This document shows positions 7,285 through 14,638 of a stretch of DNA of 16,074 nucleotides, in pieces (the stretch's first letter is position 1; every line of letters begins with the position of its first letter). The position numbers and the translations under genes are program-made. Source of the stretch: DATLFI01 sp035524895 (lineage in GTDB: Bacteria > Acidobacteriota > Thermoanaerobaculia > Multivoradales > Multivoraceae); NCBI GenBank assembly GCA_035524895.1, contig DATLFI010000294.1, forward strand, positions 1 through 16,074, given 5' to 3'. Under the pieces are notes generated by a model that saw only the letters and a program-made list of their open reading frames with translations, was not told the origin of the DNA and made no database searches.

Positions 7285-7923
7285 ATGCTGACCCGCGCGA
7301 TCGACGCCACCGAGCAGAGGGTGCTTGGAGCCTTGATGGAGAAGGAGCGGACGACTCCCGAGGGTTATCCGCTCACGCTCAACGCGGTCCTGGCGGCGTG
7401 CAACCAGAAGACCAACCGCGAGCCGGTTACCGAGCTCACGGAAGAGCAGGTGATCGACGCGCTGGAGCGGCTGCGCAGAGACGCCCTCGCCTGGCGCACC
7501 CAGGGAGCTCGCGTCGAGCGATGGGAACACCGCCTCGGCAGCCGGTGGCGGCTCGACGACGCCGGCGAGGCTCTGATCACGCTGCTGCTGCTGCGCGGGC
7601 CGCAGACGCCTGGGGAGTTGCGCTCCCGTTCCGAACGGCTGCGGCCATTCGGAACCGTGGCGGAGGTCGAGGAGGCGCTGCATCGACTGGCCGACGGTCC
7701 TGAGCCGCTGGTGCGCGAGCTGCCCAGGGTACCTGGCCAGCGGGAAAGCCGCTGGGCGCACGTGATGGGTACCGAGCCGCCGGTCGTCCTTGCAGACGCT
7801 CCGGTCGTGATCGAGCGCCGCGAGCGTCCCGCCTCGGCCAGCGTGTCGGTGCTGGAAGAGCGCGTCGCCCGGCTCGAGGCACGAGTGGCCCAGCTCGAGG
7901 AGAGACTGGCGCGCGAGCGCTGA
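7285..7923 (+). CDS. yceH: YceH family protein (UPF0502 / DUF480)
   Basis: The 212-residue product closely matches YceH. Its N-terminus (IDATEQRVLGALMEKERTTP, then EGYPLTLNAVLAACNQKTNREPV) fits the family hallmark, two winged-helix domains in tandem. The second wing region is LITLLLLRGPQTPGELRSRSERL. The C-terminus (about 188-211) is a short coiled coil of LEERVARLEARV-type heptads. The biochemical function of the family is not established; the fold suggests DNA or protein binding. The ATG at 7285 fits the family N-terminus and has AAGG about 5 bases upstream. The same frame is open further upstream but reads as nonsense there because it lies inside the peptidase gene. TACCCT at 7245-7250 could be a -10 element. 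The gene converges with the M50 protease gene, with 41 bases between the stops. Confidence 0.93.
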   Translation: MLTRAIDATEQRVLGALMEKERTTPEGYPLTLNAVLAACNQKTNREPVTELTEEQVIDALERLRRDALAWRTQGARVERWEHRLGSRWRLDDAGEALITLLLLRGPQTPGELRSRSERLRPFGTVAEVEEALHRLADGPEPLVRELPRVPGQRESRWAHVMGTEPPVVLADAPVVIERRERPASASVSVLEERVARLEARVAQLEERLARER

Positions 7924-7964
7924 GCAGCGTCTTCCAGCGGCTCAGACACTTGGCCCCAGCGGGC

Positions 7965-8669
7965 TCAGGCCCCGGCGTAGAGGAGCTGCAGCGCGAGGCC
8001 GTACACCGGCCGGAGCACCGGATCGATGAGTCGCCACGCGAGGACGATGCCCACGAACGCCCACATCGGGTTCGCCAGCAGCTCCTGCCAGCGTCGCGCC
8101 AGACTCTCGCTCATCGCCAACTGGATGACCGCGCTGCCGTCGAGCGGCGGTAGCGGCAACAGGTTGAACACCAGCAGCACTACGTTGAGCGAGAACAGGA
8201 TCGAGAGCACGGTGGCGAGCCCGGTGGATCCGGTCGCGGCGGTGCTGCCGACCACGATCGAGAAGCTCTCGATCTTCGGTGCGAAGAAACCCGTGGCGAG
8301 ACCGATCCGCATCGCGAGGATCGCCAGCAGCACCACGACCAGGTTCGCCGCCGGTCCTGCCAGCGCCATCAGCGCGGCCTTCCTGGGGTAACGCGACGCC
8401 CAGGCGGCATCGTAGGGAGCACTCGCCCAGCCGACCATCCAGTTCCCGCCGAGGAGCACGAACGAGAGGATCGGGACCAGCACCATCCCGAACGGCGCGC
8501 GCGCGATGTGAGGCACCGGGTTGAGGCTCACCTGGCCACCGTGGTACGCGGTGGGATCGCCCATTCGGTACGCGGCGAGAGCGTGACCCGCCTCGTGCAG
8601 CGTGGTCGAGAACACGAAGACCACGAACCACGCGGCGAGCAGCGGGAGGAGGTCGGGCGAGAAGTCCAT
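7965..8669 (-). CDS. M50 site-2-type membrane metalloprotease family protein
   Basis: This is an integral membrane zinc protease-like protein of 234 residues. HEAGH (His25, Glu26, His29) in the first membrane segment gives the zinc ligands and catalytic Glu. NLLPLPPLDG (169-178) supplies the third ligand Asp177, and AGPAANL (104-110) is the conserved family loop. About five to six membrane segments are expected. There is no PDZ domain or cystathionine-beta-synthase domain, so this is the short stand-alone form common near housekeeping genes; its substrate is unknown. The start ATG at 8667-8669 fits the family but has no clear ribosome binding site. The 161 bases to the next gene upstream on the same strand probably hold its promoter, so it may not share a transcript with the serine hydrolase gene. 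Confidence 0.92.
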   Translation of the reverse strand: MDFSPDLLPLLAAWFVVFVFSTTLHEAGHALAAYRMGDPTAYHGGQVSLNPVPHIARAPFGMVLVPILSFVLLGGNWMVGWASAPYDAAWASRYPRKAALMALAGPAANLVVVLLAILAMRIGLATGFFAPKIESFSIVVGSTAATGSTGLATVLSILFSLNVVLLVFNLLPLPPLDGSAVIQLAMSESLARRWQELLANPMWAFVGIVLAWRLIDPVLRPVYGLALQLLYAGA

Positions 8670-8830
8670 GGGGTGGTGGCGAACAGATCCCCGCTATCGG
8701 AGCACTCGGGCGGCGCTCATGGGGAGTGGAGCCTTGGAGGGGATGTTCCGCTCCAGGCAGCCAACCCCATCGCCTCGTTCCACCAGTGGCTCGAGGCGCT
8801 CGAAGCGTGTGTGTGGCGACCGCCGCCGAC

Positions 8831-10186
8831 CTACTCGACGATCGCCTGATACACGAAGTTTCGGAACTGGCTGCCGAGCGTGGTGCGGTGCGGCAGGATC
8901 TGCACCATGTAGAGGCCGATCAGCTCTTCTTCGGGATCGATCCAAAAGCGCGTGCCGGCGGCGCCGCCCCAGTTGTACTCGCCCTCGGAGCCGAGCTCGC
9001 CGATCTCGCCCTGGTCGAGCGCGACCGCGAAGCCGAGGCCGAAGCCGTAGCCGCTGCGGCCCATGCCCATAGGTATGTCGCCGAGGTGGTCGGAGGACAT
9101 CAGCTCGACCGACTTGGGCGACAGGATGCGCACGCCGTCGAGCTCGCCGCCGTTGAGCAGCATCAGACTGAAGCGCATGTAGTCTGACGCGGTCGAGACC
9201 AGGCCGCCGCCGCCGCTGAAGAAGACCGGCTTGGCAACGAAGTTGCGCGAGGCCTGCTCCTGGGCGACCTCGAGCTCGGTGGAGTCGCTGGGGCGCAGCC
9301 ATGCCTCGGCGCCCTGCACCGTGCCCTTGGGGGAGTACATCTGCGCGAAGCGAGGGAGGTCGTTGGCGGGCACCCAGAAACCGGTGTCGTTCATTTGCAG
9401 CGGCGCGAAGATGCGCTGCTCGAGGAACTGGTCGTAGCTCTGGCCCGAGACTGCCTCGACCAGTCGGCCGAGCACGTCGGTGGCGACGCTGTAGTGCCAT
9501 CTCGTCGCCGGCTCGTACTGCAGCGGGATCTTCCCGAGCCGGGCAGTGAAGTCGGCGAGGTCGTGGTCCTCGATCAGCAGGCCCGCCTGGCGATACTGCT
9601 GGTCGACCGAAGTGTTGCCGAACACGCCGTACGTCAGCCCGGCGGTGTGTCGCAGGAGGTCGCGGATGGTGACGCGGTTCTCCGCCTTGCGCAGCGCTAC
9701 CGCCTTGTCGCCGGTGTCGGAATCGATGACCTCGTGCGCGACCTGCATGTCGGCGAGCTCGGGCAGGTACTTGCCCACCGGGTCGTTGAGGAAGAACTTG
9801 CCCTCTTCGTACAGCATCATCACCGCGACGCTGGTCACCGGCTTGGTCATCGAGTAGATGCGGAAGATGGTGTCCGGCGTCATCGACAGCTTCTGCTCGC
9901 GGTCGCGCTCGCCCCAGGTCTCGAAGTAGACGACCTTGCCGCGGCGCGCGATCATGGCCAGCGCACCCGGCATGGTGCCGTTCGCGACGTGCTGCTCCAT
10001 CGCCGCGTCGATGCGCGCCAAACGCTCCGACGACATCCCGACGTCCTCGGGCTTCGCGTGGGGCAGGCCATTGGCGAACAGCGAACCAGCGAGCAGCAGG
10101 AGGAGCGGGAGCAGCCGGCCCGCGAGCAGGCGCGAGGTCCGGGGTTCCGGCGCGGGCGAGGACGTGCGGGTACGCTGCAGCGTCAT
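8831..10186 (-). CDS. Exported serine hydrolase, beta-lactamase / EstB-like class
   Basis: This is a class C beta-lactamase-fold hydrolase, most like family VIII carboxylesterases and PBP4*-type enzymes rather than true beta-lactamases. The 451-residue product begins with a signal peptide (about 19-39, LLAGRLLPLLLLLAGSLFANG). The nucleophile motif is SMTK (Ser112, Lys115). The second motif is Tyr222 in HYSVATDVLG. In place of the KTG box there is WGGAAGT (406-412), as in EstB-type esterases. Other family segments are RDLLRHTAGL and FSGGGGLVSTASDY. The start ATG at 10184-10186 has a strong site AAGGAG (10198-10193) 6 bases upstream. An open frame runs on upstream to 11092 but crosses the mrp genes antisense and is spurious. 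The natural ester or amide substrate cannot be told. Confidence 0.93.
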   Translation of the reverse strand: MTLQRTRTSSPAPEPRTSRLLAGRLLPLLLLLAGSLFANGLPHAKPEDVGMSSERLARIDAAMEQHVANGTMPGALAMIARRGKVVYFETWGERDREQKLSMTPDTIFRIYSMTKPVTSVAVMMLYEEGKFFLNDPVGKYLPELADMQVAHEVIDSDTGDKAVALRKAENRVTIRDLLRHTAGLTYGVFGNTSVDQQYRQAGLLIEDHDLADFTARLGKIPLQYEPATRWHYSVATDVLGRLVEAVSGQSYDQFLEQRIFAPLQMNDTGFWVPANDLPRFAQMYSPKGTVQGAEAWLRPSDSTELEVAQEQASRNFVAKPVFFSGGGGLVSTASDYMRFSLMLLNGGELDGVRILSPKSVELMSSDHLGDIPMGMGRSGYGFGLGFAVALDQGEIGELGSEGEYNWGGAAGTRFWIDPEEELIGLYMVQILPHRTTLGSQFRNFVYQAIVE

Positions 10187-10258
10187 GTCGAGCTCCTTCG
10201 TCGAGCGGTGGGAGAACGAGAGCGTAGCAGAGGGAGTTACGGGCGCCGCTTGTTGCCG

Positions 10259-10274
10259 CGACGCGAACGCGTCG
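10259..10274. promoter_or_regulatory. Perfect palindrome CGACGCG-AA-CGCGTCG, possible operator
   Basis: The site has 7-base arms with a 2-base centre, in the 270-odd bases between the divergent serine hydrolase and mrp genes. TAGAGT at 10286-10291 is a weak rightward -10 candidate; a -35 spaced 17 bases upstream would fall inside this palindrome. The geometry fits a dimeric repressor site, but short GC palindromes also arise by chance in GC-rich DNA. Confidence 0.3.
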
Positions 10275-10418
10275 AGCGCCCCTGGTAGAGTGCCCCGTTG
10301 CGGCGAGGGAACGCGCCGTGCCGATGCGACGAAGGGCCACGGATCTCTGATTGCGTGATCGATGAAGACGGGCTGCTCTGGCGATGACTTCTCGGCTTTG
10401 GCGGCACCGGAGGCCTTC

Positions 10419-10481
10419 ATGAGCCAAGCGCGCGCGTGCACGTGCTCGATGTCGGGATGGCCTGCCTCGAGGACGTCGTGA
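10419..10481 (+). CDS. Possible 20-residue leader peptide upstream of mrpE
   Basis: GGAGG at 10409-10413 sits 5 bases before ATG at 10419, one of the best ribosome binding sites in the window. The frame (starting MSQARACTCS) runs 20 codons to TGA at 10479-10481. That stop overlaps the GTG (10478-10480) proposed as the mrpE start in a GTGA arrangement, the same overlap seen between mrpD and the following gene. The peptide has two Cys and no recognisable similarity. It may be translated only to couple or regulate mrpE initiation. Alternatively the good Shine-Dalgarno is a coincidence. Confidence 0.35.
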   Translation: MSQARACTCSMSGWPASRTS

Positions 10482-10972
10482 GGCACTCCTTCCTGCTGCC
10501 GCTCCTGCTCGCCGTGCTGTGGCTGGCTCTCTCTGGCCGCTACAGCACGGAGCCGATCGTGCTGACGATGGGTGTGCTCTCGGTCGCCCTGGTCTGGTGG
10601 CTGTCGACACGCATGGACCGGACCGCGGGCGAGCCGGGCCTGCCACGCGAGGCCGCGGGGATGCTGCGCCGCGCGCCGGCCTATCTCGTGTGGCTGGCTT
10701 GGCAGGTGGCGCGGGCCAACCTCTCGCTGGCGCGGGTGGTGGTCGATCCCCGGCGTAGGCTGGAGCCTCGGCTGTTGAGGGTTCGCGCGCGCCAGCGCAG
10801 CGCACTGGGGCAGGTGATCCATGCCAACTCGCTCACGCTGACCCCCGGGACGATCACTCTCGACCTGCGAGGCGGCGAGCTGCTGGTGCATGCTCTGACA
10901 GCTCGCTCTGGCGCCGGCGTGCTCGCCGGCCATATCGATCGCGCCGTGACGCGTCTCGAAGGTGGAGGTTGA
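10478..10972 (+). CDS. mrpE: Na+/H+ antiporter subunit E (MrpE/MnhE)
   Basis: MrpE is a small membrane subunit of the multisubunit Mrp cation/proton antiporter, needed for assembly. The product (164 residues from this start) has two N-terminal membrane segments (LLPLLLAVLWLALSG and LTMGVLSVALVWWL) and a cytoplasmic domain with the family signature ANSLTLTPGTITLDL. Starts at GTG 10436, GTG 10442, ATG 10457 and GTG 10478 are all in frame. I prefer 10478 because GAGG (10469-10472) lies 5 bases upstream and the length matches the family, but upstream codons also look coding, so ATG 10457 is a fair alternative. It is the first gene of the operon. Confidence 0.9.
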   Translation: MRHSFLLPLLLAVLWLALSGRYSTEPIVLTMGVLSVALVWWLSTRMDRTAGEPGLPREAAGMLRRAPAYLVWLAWQVARANLSLARVVVDPRRRLEPRLLRVRARQRSALGQVIHANSLTLTPGTITLDLRGGELLVHALTARSGAGVLAGHIDRAVTRLEGGG

Positions 10973-10976
10973 GCCG

Positions 10977-11282
10977 TTGTTCCTGATGGCGCTCCTCGCG
11001 ATCGGCGCCTCGATGCTGCTGCTACTGACGCGGGCGGCCCTCGGCCCGACGGTATTCGATCGGCTCGTGGCGGTGAACAACTTCGGCACCAATACGGTGC
11101 TGTTGATCGCAGTGAGCGGCTTCTACACGGGTCGCCCCGACTGGCTAGACCTGGCGCTCGTCTACACGCTGGTCAACTTCACCGGAACGATCGCGGTCTG
11201 TCGCTGGTCCCGGTTCGGGCATCTCTCGTTCGCCCGGCCAGCGGGTACCGCCGGGGGCGCCGCACAGGACGGTCGACGATGA
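10977..11282 (+). CDS. mrpF: Na+/H+ antiporter subunit F (MrpF/MnhF)
   Basis: This is a small three-helix membrane subunit of the Mrp complex. Family features are ALGPTVFDRLVAVNNFGTNT and the helices LFLMALLAIGASMLLLL, VLLIAVSGFYTG and LALVYTLVNFTGTIAV. The start is uncertain. TTG 10977 has GGAGG (10964-10968) 8 bases upstream and begins 4 bases after the mrpE stop. GTG 10962 would overlap mrpE by 11 bases and add five residues but has no ribosome binding site. From 10977 the product has 101 residues. The VNNFG segment replaces the more usual A-L-D after DR(V/L)xA, as in the truncated-MrpA type of operon. Its stop overlaps the mrpG ATG (ATGA). Confidence 0.92.
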   Translation: MFLMALLAIGASMLLLLTRAALGPTVFDRLVAVNNFGTNTVLLIAVSGFYTGRPDWLDLALVYTLVNFTGTIAVCRWSRFGHLSFARPAGTAGGAAQDGRR

Positions 11283-11653
11283 TCGGCTGGCTGCTCGATG
11301 CTGCCAGTTGGTTGTTGCTGGCTTTCGGGTCGCTGTTCTGCCTGGTCGGGTCGCTCGGGGTGTTGCGCTTCCCGGACTTCTACACGCGCTGCCACGCCGC
11401 CGGAATCACCGATACCTTCGGTGCCGTGCTGATCCTCGCCGGGCTCGCCCTGCAGGGCGGCTTCTCCCAGGGGGTGACGCTCAAGCTGGCTCTAGTGTGT
11501 GGCTTTCTCTTGCTCTCGAGCCCGGTGGCCAGCCACGCGCTGGTCAAAGCGGCCCACGCTCATGGCGTGCTCGTGCCGCAGCCGGTGCCAGATCGCGTCA
11601 GCGAGTATCCGAAGAGCGAGACGGCAGGGGACCACCGGTCACAGGAGCGCTGA
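11279..11653 (+). CDS. mrpG: Na+/H+ antiporter subunit G (MrpG/MnhG)
   Basis: This is a membrane subunit of 124 residues with three helices. The family signature LGVLRFPDFYTRCHAAGITDTFG is complete (about 26-48), followed by a helix LILAGLALQGG and LALVCGFLLLSSPVASHALVKAAH. The hydrophilic tail after about residue 95 contains the AGGAG ribosome binding site of the next gene. The ATG overlaps the mrpF stop by four bases (ATGA at 11279-11282), indicating translational coupling. Confidence 0.95.
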   Translation: MIGWLLDAASWLLLAFGSLFCLVGSLGVLRFPDFYTRCHAAGITDTFGAVLILAGLALQGGFSQGVTLKLALVCGFLLLSSPVASHALVKAAHAHGVLVPQPVPDRVSEYPKSETAGDHRSQER

Positions 11654-11658
11654 AGCAG

Positions 11659-12699
11659 GTGTGGGTCGAGTTGTTGCTGCTGGTCCTGGTGGTGCTGGTC
11701 GCGGTCGTCATCGCGCGCCTCGGCGACCTGTTCGCAGCAGCGATGCTGACTGGCATCTTCAGCCTACTCTGCGCCGGTCTGTACACCATCATGGACGCGG
11801 TCGACGTCGCGTTCACGGAGGCTGCGGTGGGCGCAGGCATCACCACGGTGCTGTTCCTCGGCGCGCTCGGCATGACCTCGACAGCCGAGCGACAGCAGCG
11901 TTTCCGCTGGCGGCCGCTGTTGGTGGTGGTGCTCACCGGCGGCGCCTTGATGTGGGGCACCAGCGACATGCCGGCTTTCGGCGATCCTGCGGCGCCGATC
12001 CACCACCATGTCGAGCCCGAGTACCTCGAGGGCGCCGCCAGCGACATCCACGTCGCGAACGTGGTGACCGCGGTGCTTGCGAGCTATCGCGGCTACGACA
12101 CCCTTGGCGAGGTGACGGTCGTCTTCACCGCGGCGGTCGGCGTGATGCTCCTTCTCGGGCGTGCGGCCGGCGGTGCGGCGCGGCACTGGAGGCGTGGCGC
12201 CGACAGGTCCCTGGGTGTCAGCGAGGGCGCGGCCGAACCCGGGGAGCTGCGCGATGCGCCGATGTTGATGCGCGAGAAGCCAGTGCTGCGCGTCAGCGTG
12301 CGGCTGCTGATCCCCTTCATCCTGCTCTTTGCGCTCTACGTTCAGGCTCACGGTGACTTCGGTCCGGGCGGTGGCTTTCAGGCCGGCGTGATCTTCGCTG
12401 CGGGCCTGATCCTGTTCGGGTTGATCTTCGATCCGCAGGCAGTCGCGCGGGTGTTCCCGCCTGCCGTGGCCGAGACGCTGATCGCCGTCGGGGTGCTTCT
12501 CTACGGCGGGACCGGCGTCGCGACCCTGCTGCTCGGGGGCAAGTTCCTCGACTACGACGAGTTCGGTCTGGCGAGTGGCCAGCACTACGGGATCCTGGCG
12601 GTCGAGCTGGGGGTCGGCATCGCGGTCGCGGCGACCATGGTCCGCCTCTACTTCGCGTTTTCGGCGCTGCATCCCGAGGACGTGGTGGAGCCCCAATGA
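11659..12699 (+). CDS. mrpB: Fused antiporter subunit: MrpA C-terminal (MbhD/MbhE-like) domain plus MrpB (MnhB)
   Basis: The 346-residue membrane protein joins modules that are separate in other systems. Residues 1-75 are the DUF4040/MbhD-like part with DAVDVAFTEAAVGAGITTVLFL (Glu54 within helix). Residues about 85-167 are the MbhE-like part, including ASYRGYDTLGEVTVVFTAAVGV, as at the end of full-length MrpA. A charged linker (about 168-205) follows. Residues about 208-340 are MnhB with LIPFILLFALYVQAHGDFGPGGGFQAGVI (His231). The NuoL-like front half of MrpA is absent. GTG 11659 is chosen because AGGAG (11643-11647) lies 11 bases upstream and it begins 5 bases after the mrpG stop; the frame is open further upstream only within mrpG. 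The stop overlaps mrpC (ATGA). Confidence 0.92.
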   Translation: MWVELLLLVLVVLVAVVIARLGDLFAAAMLTGIFSLLCAGLYTIMDAVDVAFTEAAVGAGITTVLFLGALGMTSTAERQQRFRWRPLLVVVLTGGALMWGTSDMPAFGDPAAPIHHHVEPEYLEGAASDIHVANVVTAVLASYRGYDTLGEVTVVFTAAVGVMLLLGRAAGGAARHWRRGADRSLGVSEGAAEPGELRDAPMLMREKPVLRVSVRLLIPFILLFALYVQAHGDFGPGGGFQAGVIFAAGLILFGLIFDPQAVARVFPPAVAETLIAVGVLLYGGTGVATLLLGGKFLDYDEFGLASGQHYGILAVELGVGIAVAATMVRLYFAFSALHPEDVVEPQ

Positions 12700-13097
12700 G
12701 CGCGCCGGCGATGGGGGGTCACTGGGTGACCTGGATGATCGTGCTGGTGCTGCTGATCGGGCTCTATACGCTCATCGCGCACGACAATCTGATCAAGAAG
12801 ATCATGGGGCTGAACATCTTCCAGTCCGCCGTGGTCCTCTTGTACGTCTCGATGGGCACTGTGACGGGCGGTACGCCCCCGGTCCTGCTCGAGCCGACGG
12901 CTGGCGTGACCGAGCCGGTGCTCTACTCGAACCCGGTGCCGCACGTGTTGATGCTCACTGCCATCGTGGTTGGCGTGGCGATTACAGCGCTCGCGCTGGC
13001 GATCGTCGTGCGAATCCAAGGGGCTTACGGCACGATCGAGGAGGACGAGATCGGCGCGATCGAGATGCGCCACGACGAGGCACAGTCGCGGGCGTGA
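12696..13097 (+). CDS. mrpC: Na+/H+ antiporter subunit C (MrpC/MnhC, NuoK-like)
   Basis: This 133-residue subunit is homologous to NuoK of complex I and lies on the lateral proton/cation path. Three helices are visible: WMIVLVLLIGLYTLIAHD, IKKIMGLNIFQSAVVLLYVSMG and HVLMLTAIVVGVAITALALAIVVRI. Between them is the family loop NPVPHVLMLTAIVVG, where a D or N before P is usual. The acidic C-terminal tail is EEDEIGAIEMRHDE. The ATG overlaps the previous stop (ATGA). A 26-base gap follows before mrpD. Confidence 0.95.
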   Translation: MSAPAMGGHWVTWMIVLVLLIGLYTLIAHDNLIKKIMGLNIFQSAVVLLYVSMGTVTGGTPPVLLEPTAGVTEPVLYSNPVPHVLMLTAIVVGVAITALALAIVVRIQGAYGTIEEDEIGAIEMRHDEAQSRA

Positions 13098-13123
13098 GCT
13101 CGGACTAGAGAACGGGGAGAGGC

Positions 13124-14638
13124 GTGTCGGAGCATCTACCGATCCTCCAGGTGGTGCTGCCGCTGCTGGCGGCGCCGTTGTGCGTGCTGCTGCGCCAGGG
13201 CGGCCTCGTGCGCTGGTTCGCGTCGGCGGTCGCATGGGTGACGTTCGCCATCGCTGTGGTGCTGCTGCGCGCGACGCTCGGTGGCGCCGAGCTGTCGTAC
13301 GCGATAGGCGACTGGGCGCCCCCGATCGGCATCGAGTACCGCGTCAACTTGCCGAGCGCCTTCGTGGCGGCGGTGGTGGCGGCGATCGCGGCGGTGGTTC
13401 TCACCTTCGACTCGCGCGGGAGCGCCACGCGACTGGCGATGCGGCGACGCTACCTGTTCTACGCCGCCTACCTCCTCTGTCTCGCCGGGCTCCTCGGAAT
13501 GGCGATCTCCGGCGACGCCTTCAACGTCTTCGTATTCCTCGAGATCTCCTCGCTGGCGACGTACTCTCTGGTCAGCATCGGCAAGGAGCGCCGCGCCCTG
13601 ATGTCGGCTTTCTCCTACCTGATCATGGGAACGCTCGGGGGGACGTTCTTTCTGCTCGGCGTCGGCATGCTGTACGTGCAGACCGGCACCCTCAACATGG
13701 CCGACCTCGCGCAGCGGCTCGACGCGGTGAGCGGCACGCGCACGGTGAGTCTGGGCTTCGCGCTGATCGTCATCGGCCTTTCGATCAAGCTCGCGGTATT
13801 CCCGCTGCACCAGTGGCTTCCCAATGCGTATACCTACGCGCCGCCCAAGGCCGCGGCCTTCCTCGCGGGTACCGCGACGAAGGTGTCCTACTGGGTGCTG
13901 GTTCGCTTCGTGTTCCTGGTCTTCGGCGCCAGCTACGCGTTCGACCAGATGCGGCTGGACCTGCTGCTGATGCCGCTCTCCCTGCTCGCGATGTTCGTCG
14001 GGGCGCTCGCGGCCGCCTACCAGCGGGATCTTCGCCGGCTGCTGGCGTACTCGAGCATCTCCCAGGTCGGCTACATGACGCTCGGATTCAGCTTCGCCAA
14101 CCGCGAGGGTCTCACCGCTGGCCTGGTACACATGCTCAACCACGGCCTGGCCAAGAGCGCCCTCTTCCTCGCGGTCGCCTGTATCGCGTATCGGGCAGGC
14201 ACAACCGACATCTCGGCGCTGCGCGGCATCGGGCGGCGAATGCCCTTCACATCGCTCGCGTTCGTGATCGGCGGGATGAGTCTCGTCGGGGTGCCTGGCA
14301 CGGCAGGGTTCATCACCAAGTGGCACCTGGTGCTCGCGGCATTCGACCGCGGCTTGCCGGCGGTCGGCTTCGCGGTGCTGCTGAGCTCGTTGCTCGCAGT
14401 GGCTTATGTGTGGCGGCTTGTCGAGACAGCCTACTTTTCGAGCGGCGACGACGGCGGTCGAGCTGGGGGAGGTTCCCCGGGAGGTGAGCCGCGTGCGGCG
14501 GTCCTCGAGGCACCGCTCGGGATGCTGCTGCCGATGACCGTGCTGATGGCTGCGACGGTGGTGTTCGGGCTTTGGACGCGCTACTCGGCCGGCATAGCCG
14601 GCGACGCGGCGGCGTTCCTGCTCGGAGTCGCGCCGTGA
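13124..14638 (+). CDS. mrpD: Na+/H+ antiporter subunit D (MrpD/MnhD, NuoM/N-like)
   Basis: This large proton-pumping subunit is of the NADH-quinone/Mrp antiporter (Proton_antipo_M) family, 504 residues, with about 14 membrane helices. Key ion-path residues are visible: Glu140 in VFLEISSLATYSL, Lys222 in GLSIKLAVFPLHQWLP, Lys253 in GTATKVSYW, His337/His340 and Lys344 in VHMLNHGLAKSALF, and Lys399 in FITKWHL. RDLRRLLAYSSISQVGYM is the usual family stretch. The start is GTG at 13124 with GGGGAG (13114-13119) 4 bases upstream. A Gly-rich loop (about 441-456) near the C-terminus is not conserved in the family as I know it. The stop overlaps the next GTG (GTGA). Confidence 0.95.
   Translation: MSEHLPILQVVLPLLAAPLCVLLRQGGLVRWFASAVAWVTFAIAVVLLRATLGGAELSYAIGDWAPPIGIEYRVNLPSAFVAAVVAAIAAVVLTFDSRGSATRLAMRRRYLFYAAYLLCLAGLLGMAISGDAFNVFVFLEISSLATYSLVSIGKERRALMSAFSYLIMGTLGGTFFLLGVGMLYVQTGTLNMADLAQRLDAVSGTRTVSLGFALIVIGLSIKLAVFPLHQWLPNAYTYAPPKAAAFLAGTATKVSYWVLVRFVFLVFGASYAFDQMRLDLLLMPLSLLAMFVGALAAAYQRDLRRLLAYSSISQVGYMTLGFSFANREGLTAGLVHMLNHGLAKSALFLAVACIAYRAGTTDISALRGIGRRMPFTSLAFVIGGMSLVGVPGTAGFITKWHLVLAAFDRGLPAVGFAVLLSSLLAVAYVWRLVETAYFSSGDDGGRAGGGSPGGEPRAAVLEAPLGMLLPMTVLMAATVVFGLWTRYSAGIAGDAAAFLLGVAP

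Noticed and set aside
7208..7291. 27-codon ORF linking the M42 stop (TGATG) to the yceH start
   Set aside because: Geometry resembles a coupling ORF, but the nearest GGAGG is about 13 bases upstream of the ATG and the peptide is featureless. Not enough to call.
7920..7945. Terminator between yceH and the M50 gene (CTGAGC ... GCTCAG)
   Set aside because: Only a 6-base stem with a 14-base loop overlapping the stop codon, and no T-tract on either strand.
8791..8803. TCGAG-GCG-CTCGA hairpin downstream of the serine hydrolase
   Set aside because: Five-base arms and no T-tract; expected by chance in this composition.
8831..10186. Calling the serine hydrolase a beta-lactamase resistance gene
   Set aside because: The third motif is WGGAAGT rather than KTG, and the second is YSV rather than YAN or SDN, which fits EstB-like esterases or peptidases and not antibiotic resistance.
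10187..11092. Upstream extension of the serine hydrolase frame by about 300 codons
   Set aside because: It lies antisense to mrpE and mrpF, has low-complexity His/Gln/Arg sequence, and the ATG at 10186 has a strong AAGGAG and a proper signal peptide right after it.
11308..11658. N-terminal extension of the MrpA-C/MrpB fusion
   Set aside because: The extension overlaps mrpG in another frame and reads as Arg/Gly-rich nonsense. The first membrane helix and a ribosome binding site place the start near 11659.
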